The position numbers and the translations under genes are program-made. From Effrenium voratum (taxonomy: Eukaryota > Sar > Dinophyceae > Suessiales > Symbiodiniaceae), in assembly GCA_963377175.1 (NCBI GenBank), contig CAUJNA010000461.1, positions 91,001 to 155,000 on the forward strand: 64,000 nt of DNA. Direction: 5' to 3'. Under the pieces are notes generated by a model, which was not told the DNA's origin, ran no database searches, and was given only the letters and a program-made list of their open reading frames with translations. This document shows positions 57,070 to 64,000 of this stretch, piece by piece. Positions within the stretch are counted from its first letter, which is position 1. Each line of letters starts with the position of its first letter.

Positions 57070-57772
57070 CTCTGGAATCCGCAACGAGCTTCGTTTTCGG
57101 GACCAAAGTGACCCCCCGTTGGCGGGAAACAAGCCCTACCCCCTGGGAGGTTTCATAACCAAAGTCAAATCACTCTTGGGTGGTTGGAAAGGAAAAAAAC
57201 ACCCCCCCAGCTGCTGTTTGATGACCTAGAACCCCTTTTGTGTCGGGGAACTCCAACAAACAGAACTGGCTACATCCGAAACGCAGACTACGTTTGGCGG
57301 ATCTTGACGGTTTGACCCTCTTCCAACAAGGGGCTTAGTTGTTGGAGACCTTTTTGAAAGCCCCTTTTGATTAAAGAAAACAAACAAACAAAAAATGGAA
57401 AGCCTTTTTTGGCCAAAAAGGAGCCAATGTATCTCGACCAACCTACACAGCAGGCCGTGTCCAACCTTATTGCCCGACAATATGACCGCGCGAAACCAAT
57501 TGGGGGACCAAAGAAAACAACAACGATAAAATGGGTATAGACCTGGGTGTACAACCACTTATCTTGCAACTCATAAGTAGCACAACAAAGAACCAATACT
57601 CAGCTGTCGTTCGTTCGGAGCATCCCATGCGTAAAGGCCGCCCCTGAAGCACCCGAAGCTTCGGGTGCGGGGTATGGTAGGGAAGTCATACAAAAATGCG
57701 ACAAACCGACAAACCACCCCAACATCGAAAGATGTAATCGAGCCGTGTTTCACCAACCCACAATGAGCAACC

Positions 57773-57775
57773 AAC

Positions 57776-57862
<87 letters not shown>

Positions 57863-57909
57863 CCAACCAACCAACCAACCAACCAACCAACCAACCAACC
57901 AACCAACCA
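57773..57909. repeat. GCAA then CCAA tetranucleotide array
   Basis: About 21 AAGC units switch abruptly to about 12 AACC units, the same unit types as at 7.6-7.95 kb. Confidence 0.95.
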
Positions 57910-58121
57910 GGGGTAAGCCTCGGCAAGTAAAAACAACATGTGCGAAAGCCCAGTCCAAAAATCCATTTTGTTGCACTCATTCAGATGTGTCTAAAAGATA
58001 AACCCCCAAAGTGGCTCCCAAACGGGGCAGCCATGAGGCACGTGACAAACCGGGGAAAAACCTCCAAACTGGCTTCGGTTTTCTGGCCGGGTGTGCCTTT
58101 AATAGGTAAAACAGGGGACGG

Positions 58122-58155
58122 ACCAAATGGGGCGTTACCAACGCCCCATTTGGTT
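58122..58155. repeat. short perfect hairpin
   Basis: CCAAATGGGGCGTT and AACGCCCCATTTGG are exact inverted arms separated by a few bases. It lies near the 58.28-kb exon candidate and could be the tip of a MITE. Confidence 0.6.
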
Positions 58156-58281
58156 GGCCCAAGTTTTCTTTTGGAGGCGCCCTTTTTTTGGTTTGGTCTG
58201 GTTTAAAGGGACGCCAAAAAGAAACCCCCTCCAAAACCAGGCAAAAACATGTGAGTCTTCCTATTTTAAGTTCGGACCCGC

Positions 58282-58363
58282 CTTCGCCGTCACTGTCCTC
58301 GTCCCCTGGCTCTCGTCTGATGCAACCTGCAGTCAGGCGCGCCGAGCGCCCTTTTGGTCGTGG
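58282..58363 (-). CDS. basic then acidic exon
   Basis: It encodes 27 residues, beginning PRPKGRSARLTAGCIRRE and ending DEDSDGE. The acceptor is CTTGCAG and the donor is GC (GCGAAG/GCGGGT) in phase 1. An AG-G acceptor inside the block (AAAAG/GGCGC) is an alternative start. The charge switch and GC3 content make a coding role likely. The gene is unknown. Confidence 0.45.
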
Positions 58364-61131
58364 CTGCAAGTTGACCATGTTCCGAAGATCGGCTTTTGCT
58401 TGAAGATTCAATTTCCAATAAAGATTGACTATAGGCTTTGAAACTTGACGATGTTCAAAGTCAACCCCTAAATGGTCGGTAAAAAGGAAAACAATGCCGG
58501 CTTCACACCAAAGGGTCAAAATCCCCATTTACATTTTGGGGGACCTTTCAAAGTGTGTGATTTGAACATAGGATGGAGCTCTTTGCCAGGATGATGCATG
58601 TGCCGATTTTGGGGGGACGATGGGGAGGCAGGACATCATGTCGATTTTGGGATTCCCTAAATACACACACATCCCCCAAAAACAAGGAAACAATTGTAGC
58701 AAGCCACTGAGATCCTCTCCAACCCCGTCACTTCCAGGCCAATATAGTACGTAACAAAGAAGACAACTACGAACCAAAGTAGTGGCCTCCGCACTAACAT
58801 GGAACCGTCATGGTTCAAGGACAATGGTCCAAGCCTGGACCCCGATTCAGGTTCCATGTCTGGGAGGGCAACCGCCATGGTAACCAAAGGGAGCCTCAGG
58901 CCAATGGCAAGCCCTGGAAGGTGTTGCACCGAATCGAATCGAACCAGCTCGCAGCAATGGTTGCTTTTTTCCCCGCGAGGGATCGCGATCGATCTGAAGG
59001 GAGACAAGGAAGAAATCGAACCTAAGGACATTGTTTCAGGAAACAAGATACGAACAAAGAGCGAGTTTAAAAACTCAACAAAACGACCCTTTGGCGGTTG
59101 GAAATGGAATTGGGTACAAAAGCTAACAGGGCAGGTTGAATAACAACCAGCAAACCCACAACCAGGCTTGAACAATTCCGGGTTCTTCGCATGTCTCTTG
59201 ATAAACATCACTCTACACAAAGGCAAACTCAACGAAGATTGGCCCAATCCGAAAAGCGAAGTATCGGGACCCCAGAAACATCCAAAGAAACAATTGTATT
59301 TGTTTAAAAACAAATGACCAGCAATCACCAACCGGCTCTGTGCACCTTGGCGTACCTTTGATCAGCTTCGCTCCAATTGGTGGTCTGGATTGGTTCTTTC
59401 GTCAAGAACCAGGGGTTCAAAGGCGAATCCAAACCACCAATTGGGGGCTACAACTGATTTGGGGTCTAGGCAAATCAATTTGGGTGTCGTTTCTTGAGGA
59501 TACCCTTCTTGAGGTTGGCGTTGAAGGAAAACCAAAAGGAAAAAAGCCTCCATTTGGGAGGATCCCCCGAAGAAGAAAAAAAAGAAGAACAAATTGGTTG
59601 TGGTGGATCGAAACAAGACACCCACACGTCTTTGACAACCAAACAGCCGATGACCTCGGCCCGTGCTGTCGGACAACTCCCCCTCACCGGCCTGGCAGTG
59701 CCATGCCATTGCGCCCGCGTGCAAAATCGATCGGCAGATGGATCGATCAGATCGCGACCAGTGGCGGTGTTTGCGTCTACCGTGGTGTGTCTCTATTTGT
59801 TTGAGCCCTGCGCTTGTTGGCAGCCATGGATATTTTGTGCTTATCTAGCCATGTCTTTGCTTCGCTCTTCTTTTGTTGTTTGGAACCCGAACCTGGCAAC
59901 GCCCTCTTTCGCACCGTCTTCTGATTTTGGGGAGCCCGGCTCCGTCCCATTTTGCTCGTGTGGCCCTCGGCCGCTCTGGATTCATGGATGCGATTGGGCC
60001 TGTCGGCCGGAGATTTTGGCGGCAGCGCAGTCGAGAGGTGAAGCGGGGCCGTCTATCTTTGAGGCTACCCCTTTTGGGGTTGCTTGGCTTTGAAGGACAG
60101 CCAAAAGGAAAATCACAATATTTGGAGTGCTTTTCCGTCTGGGGAAAGAAGAATCATATGTCCACTGAAACTGATTCCCTCCAAAACCCGGGGGAAAAAA
60201 AAGGGGGGGGGGGGGGGCATTCTCTTAAAACAGCCCCGAAAACGGGTACCCAGAAAAAAAAACACCCCCATGGGTTTGGAAAGCTCAACTCCATGCACAA
60301 AACCCGGCCCCGGCGCAGTCGGGTGTTCAAAGGAAACTTTTTGGAGGAAAACCGACATCGTTTTTGGGAGTTTGTGGGTTTCAAAGAGAAACCAAACAGA
60401 AGACCGAAATCCATGCGGGTCCGAAAACCTGAAAAGACGAACCTGAGAAGCCCGCGGCGTTCCGATTTTGATGGCACTCTTCGGTTGATTTCAGGAGCAA
60501 CCAAAGGGACGCCGCCCCTTTCAAACGTATGGCATGTTCAGGCATGTTTGGAGGTACGGAGGAAATACGTGCCAAGGTGGTCGAGGGAGGAAACCTTCCT
60601 TCATGGTTTTGGGGGCCCGTTAGTTTTTTTTTGTTCCAAGCAGAAAAGATGATGGCATCGCGTGCCTCGAAACCCCGAGAGGCGAATGTCCTCAAAAACA
60701 GAATGTGCGTTCCAGTTTCTTCGACACTCTTTGGGTTGTCAAGGAAAACCAAAAAAAAAAGCTCATAGGGCTGCCTTCAGGAAACCGAAAAACACATGGC
60801 ATTAGGGGTGTAAGCTTGTCGCCTTCGGTGGCGAAGGCTCGCTTGGTGGCGGGGGATCCCTCTTGCCGAAAGCCACTAGTGAAAGCTGTCGTAAATCCCT
60901 CTAAAGAACAAAACAACAGGGGTATGGCTGGGAACCGCCAAGGCAAATGGGAGCTTGTGTAGCACTCCACCGTGAATATCAGTACAGGAATGCAAAGGCT
61001 TGTCCGCAGGATCCTTGAACATTGGCCGGAAACTCCAAAAACGTCAACAACAGGGAAGCCCCCTTTTTGGGACCGCAAGGGAACCCCACTATTCGCGGGG
61101 ACCAGTGAGATACCCCCCCCCCGTTTACTTG

Positions 61132-61212
61132 CCGCTCTCCCCAGGCCGAACCGGCGCTTTGTCTCGGGTCGTTTGCCTCGCGCCATGCCTTTCCCGTCCA
61201 ACTCTGGCCGTA
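61132..61212 (-). CDS. possible basic exon
   Basis: The minus frame reads LDGKGMARGKRPETKRRFGL, then GRAA, after CGGCCAGAG. An internal AG-G site could shorten the start. It is lysine- and arginine-rich with no domain. Evidence is composition only. Confidence 0.25.
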
Positions 61213-62002
61213 TCGGACCCCTTAAGTCCGATGAATTGCGGACCTCCCTCCCGGCCTGGGCTCTAGTAGGTCCCCAGAAGAGCTACCCGTTTTTTGGGCT
61301 GGGTGTTGTTGCTGTTTTGTTGGTTGTTGCTGGTCATCGTTGTTTGTTGGTTGTTTTTTCAGCGGTTCAAAGGGGACACTATAATTTTCACCTTCAAAAG
61401 GTGCAATTGACTGGTGTCGCCACTTTTGCGTGCAAAAAGGGAAATGGAGGAAACGCTGGTTGACCTCGGATAATGTTTGGTTGGTTTCTTTTGCAGGTTG
61501 CCAGGGATTTCCTCTATAAATCGTGATTTCCCTTGGTTACCTGGTATCTGGATTCGCTGAGGTCCGTTTTCCCTCCCAACACAGGAACCCATGAACGTTG
61601 AGAAGCACCCACTTGAATGGCTCACGTTTATGCTGCTCCGGCTTGATCCTGCGCAAAATGCCAGTCCGGGGGTTCAGTGAATCAACCGTCCGTCGCTCAA
61701 ATCCCCGGATTTTCAGTTTAATTTACGTTGGTTCCAGCCACCACTGAACGAAGACGACAAATACAAGCCCCAAAGTTCGAAAGTTCGGTTTCGGGCAAGT
61801 CCGTTGCATTTTTGTTCGGTGCTTGATCCATGCAAGCTTTCAAGCTTTGGAGTGCAGGTGTGCTTCACCCCGAGCCCCAGTCTCCCGGCTCTCAAAACCA
61901 GGCGTTGGCCGCGCTGTGAAACGGGGAGCCATGCTCTGCTCCGCGGGAACTCTCCTCCGGCGCGCGCGCGCGCGGTCAGCTGCCTGTCACTTGAGGACTC
62001 CA

Positions 62003-62117
62003 CCTGGCGGTTTGACCCGGGGCGGCAACTGGGGGATTTCTGCAGACAGCCGGATGAAGTGCCCCGGAAGATGCTTTGGTTCCCCAAGGAGGGCCTGGAG
62101 TTTCAGAGAAGGACTAT
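62003..62117 (+). CDS. possible plus-strand exon
   Basis: The plus frame encodes 38 residues, including DS, then TWRFDPGRQLGDFCRQPDE, then KMLWFPKEGLEFQR. It lies between CACTTGAG followed by G and a GA site (AGAAG/GACTAT). GC3 is high and the Trp/Phe content looks like a folded protein. The minus strand is also open with a Ser-rich reading. If the plus reading is right, it marks a neighbouring gene in the opposite direction. Confidence 0.4.
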
Positions 62118-62426
62118 CCAACATGGCGCTGAAAAGGAGCGCTCCTTCTTCTCACACAAAGACGTAGGGGATGTCCATATGTCCAAGCCTTCTCGACAAA
62201 ACAAGTACTAACGTGGTCTGTCTTACGGGTACCCTTTTTGCAAGTTGGTTTAAAGAAACTCAAGAGACCGCCATCCATTGTTGTGGGTTCACAATATTGA
62301 GACAAACCCATCTCTTCGTATCTTCATCCAACATTATCCGGAGACCCTGGGCTTGGAGTTGAATACGAGGGGGGAATTGGGCAGCTCATGCTTTCCCACT
62401 GAGCAAGCTTAAGCCGAGCTCATTTG

Positions 62427-62664
62427 GTATACGGCTGTGGGTCAAAAATATGCTAACCCCAAAATGGAGCCCTGGTAAGTGGAACAACATTCCTTACATT
62501 ATACACTTGAACATTGCCTTGTAAATGATGGTGTCCCTTTATTTTGGTGGGAAAAGCCATGTTTCAAATGGGCAAAATGTATCTTTTAAGGAGCCCTGTG
62601 GAAACATGGACCAAAACCTGCGGTCCAATTCCTGGTGGTTTAATTTTGACCCACACCCATACGT
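62427..62664. mobile_element. composite MITE: family C ends around a family D core
   Basis: Left GTATACGGCTGTGGGTCAAA and right TTAATTTTGACCCACACCCA are family C ends. Between them, at 62491-62600, lies a family D sequence that is found alone elsewhere. This suggests nesting or capture. Confidence 0.6.
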
Positions 62665-64000
62665 GCTATCCGGTGAAACATTCCAACAGCACGCCTGAAC
62701 TTTCGATCACCTCGACATTGGGGATGAGTGCTATCCTGGGCCGAGACAAAAGAATCGTCACTGCGGGCCGAGAAAGCTCTCCAACTGGCCAAGCGGCTAA
62801 TTTCACTTGCCAGGACCCAGAAATGTAGGGTTGACCTTTTGGAAGTTTCACTAATGGTTGCTTAATGCAAAAAACCAGAAGCTCAGGTCGATTCGCTTTG
62901 GACGCGGTGTTTCATCGTTCCCCACAAACCAAACATGGGTTGCGAGTATACGAGTATACCCTCGAGTGGGTAACTCCCAACAACCTTCCCCTTTACTCTC
63001 CAGATTAACATGGAACCCAAAAAACACCCGTCAGAGGAATCTCCTGGGATAAGGAACCCCCCCCTTGATGGGCAACTTATTTTTTTGCATGGGAGTAGTT
63101 TCCTTGACAAATAACCTCTTAGTCAACCATAGCCATGCAATCGGAATAGGCAAAACCAGGTCTCAACCGAATAGGTTGGGTTTGCCACCTCCATCTTCAT
63201 GGGTTTCTGGGGCTTTTGTTGAGTTGGCACCCCTTTGGGTTTGTGATTTTCAAGGGAAACCCAAGGGAAAACCGAAACCCATGTTGGGTGTTCCAACAAA
63301 AGATATGGCGCTTGGAGAATTGATTGCGCGTTGCGAGGTCTCGAACAGGCGCAAAGAATAAACTCGGTGGCCGAATGGGGGGGAAGTCAACCACGTATCC
63401 TAGCATGGACACCCAACAACAACAAAATACAACCAAGCTAAAGACTGGTTGGCCCCTTGCGTGTTGGAAAAATGCACCAAGGAAAAGATCAAACAGCCTA
63501 AAAACGAAGCCCCTCTCCTGCCGAGAAAAACAAAAAAAACTGAGGCCGTTGGCCAGTCCCCAGACGAATTCGGCAGAAGGCCCATGCCGGCCATGTGGTA
63601 CCTGACGTAAGTTGCGGATGCTCCGATGCCAGATTGTAAGTAAGGGAAGAGGGGGCACCCGAATTTACTGTGTACCAGGGTTTTGCGGTGTATGGTTGGC
63701 CAACGTGCAATACTTGGCGCATCCACCATATAGTTCGCAAGAAACGGTTAGCATGCCCAACCAATAGCCACACTCTTAGCACACCTTTGGGGCTGGGTTT
63801 CTTTGAGGGTAGCCTGTTTGGGGTTGGTACATGAAGGAAACCAAGAGATGGGTGAGCCTACTACAGTATGATTATGATGCTTAATTGGGAAACGCCCTCG
63901 AACATGGTTGGGCTGCTCGACACAAAACCCGTTCCGTTGTCAATAGAGTCCCCGATTCAAGCTCACACTGCTGTGGAAAAAATCTAATTTACACGAGTTG

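Larger units (their letters stand above)
58364..64000. other. mostly non-coding; scattered weak exon signals
   Basis: Apart from the two exon candidates listed, this stretch shows intron-like sequence with dispersed repeat motifs (for example the element at 62.43-62.66 kb). A GC-rich block at 59.93-60.04 kb is open in several frames on both strands, including a minus reading SADRPNR-like Pro/Arg-rich segment, but no frame stands out. Confidence 0.4.

Overview
The window looks like nuclear DNA of a eukaryote, most likely a dinoflagellate. It has no bacterial-style genes, no compact ORFs and no CRISPR array. Almost all of it is intron-like, repeat-rich DNA. The coding signal is a series of short, GC3-rich exons, nearly all on the minus strand. 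When they are read in order, the predicted introns mostly begin with GC, less often GT and rarely GA, and almost every acceptor is AG followed by G. That splice-site pattern is known from dinoflagellates. The organism call is an inference, because no rRNA, histone or spliced-leader sequence is visible.

The main finding is a minus-strand formin gene running from about 42.4 kb down to 4.6 kb. It is modelled here as 32 exons totalling 3,474 nt (1,158 codons) with a continuous reading frame. In transcription order it contains: short low-complexity N-terminal exons (42.4-37.8 kb); a 1.5 kb exon made of Pro-Gly repeats (37.4-35.9 kb); an Arg/Ser/Pro-rich exon (34.5 kb); a weak FH1-like segment with Lys-Gly runs and one proline tract split over five exons (34.2-29.7 kb); an FH2 actin-nucleation domain spread over about 15-16 exons (27.15 to about 10.7 kb); and an unfamiliar C-terminal extension (9.8-4.6 kb). 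The FH2 landmarks are a VKRLFW start, a TVWD segment split by an intron, ICIMLARL, EMDASKLGKDE, IPRF, HAGNFLNGGT-RG-ADGF, VKATQ and TLVHFI. The product would nucleate and elongate actin filaments.

Further minus-strand exon candidates lie upstream (43.7-61 kb). They may be the 5' part of the same gene or a neighbouring gene in the same direction. The clearest is a 69-codon block at 54.2-54.4 kb of unknown function. One plus-strand exon candidate lies at 62.0 kb.

The introns are packed with short inverted-repeat elements (MITE-like). At least seven families occur here, including a hAT-type element with an exact 8-bp target duplication and a TA-target family with CTAGGGG ends. Several copies lie within 10-40 nt of a splice site. 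Satellites include a 0.8 kb ACGC/ACAC tract (8.2-9.0 kb), three arrays plus a tRNA-like sequence in one intron (15.6-17.35 kb), a 42-bp satellite of about 37 copies (48.1-49.6 kb), a degenerate TTTAGGG tract (13.7-13.9 kb) and an AT-rich island (39.0-41.1 kb). No transposase or reverse transcriptase was recognised.
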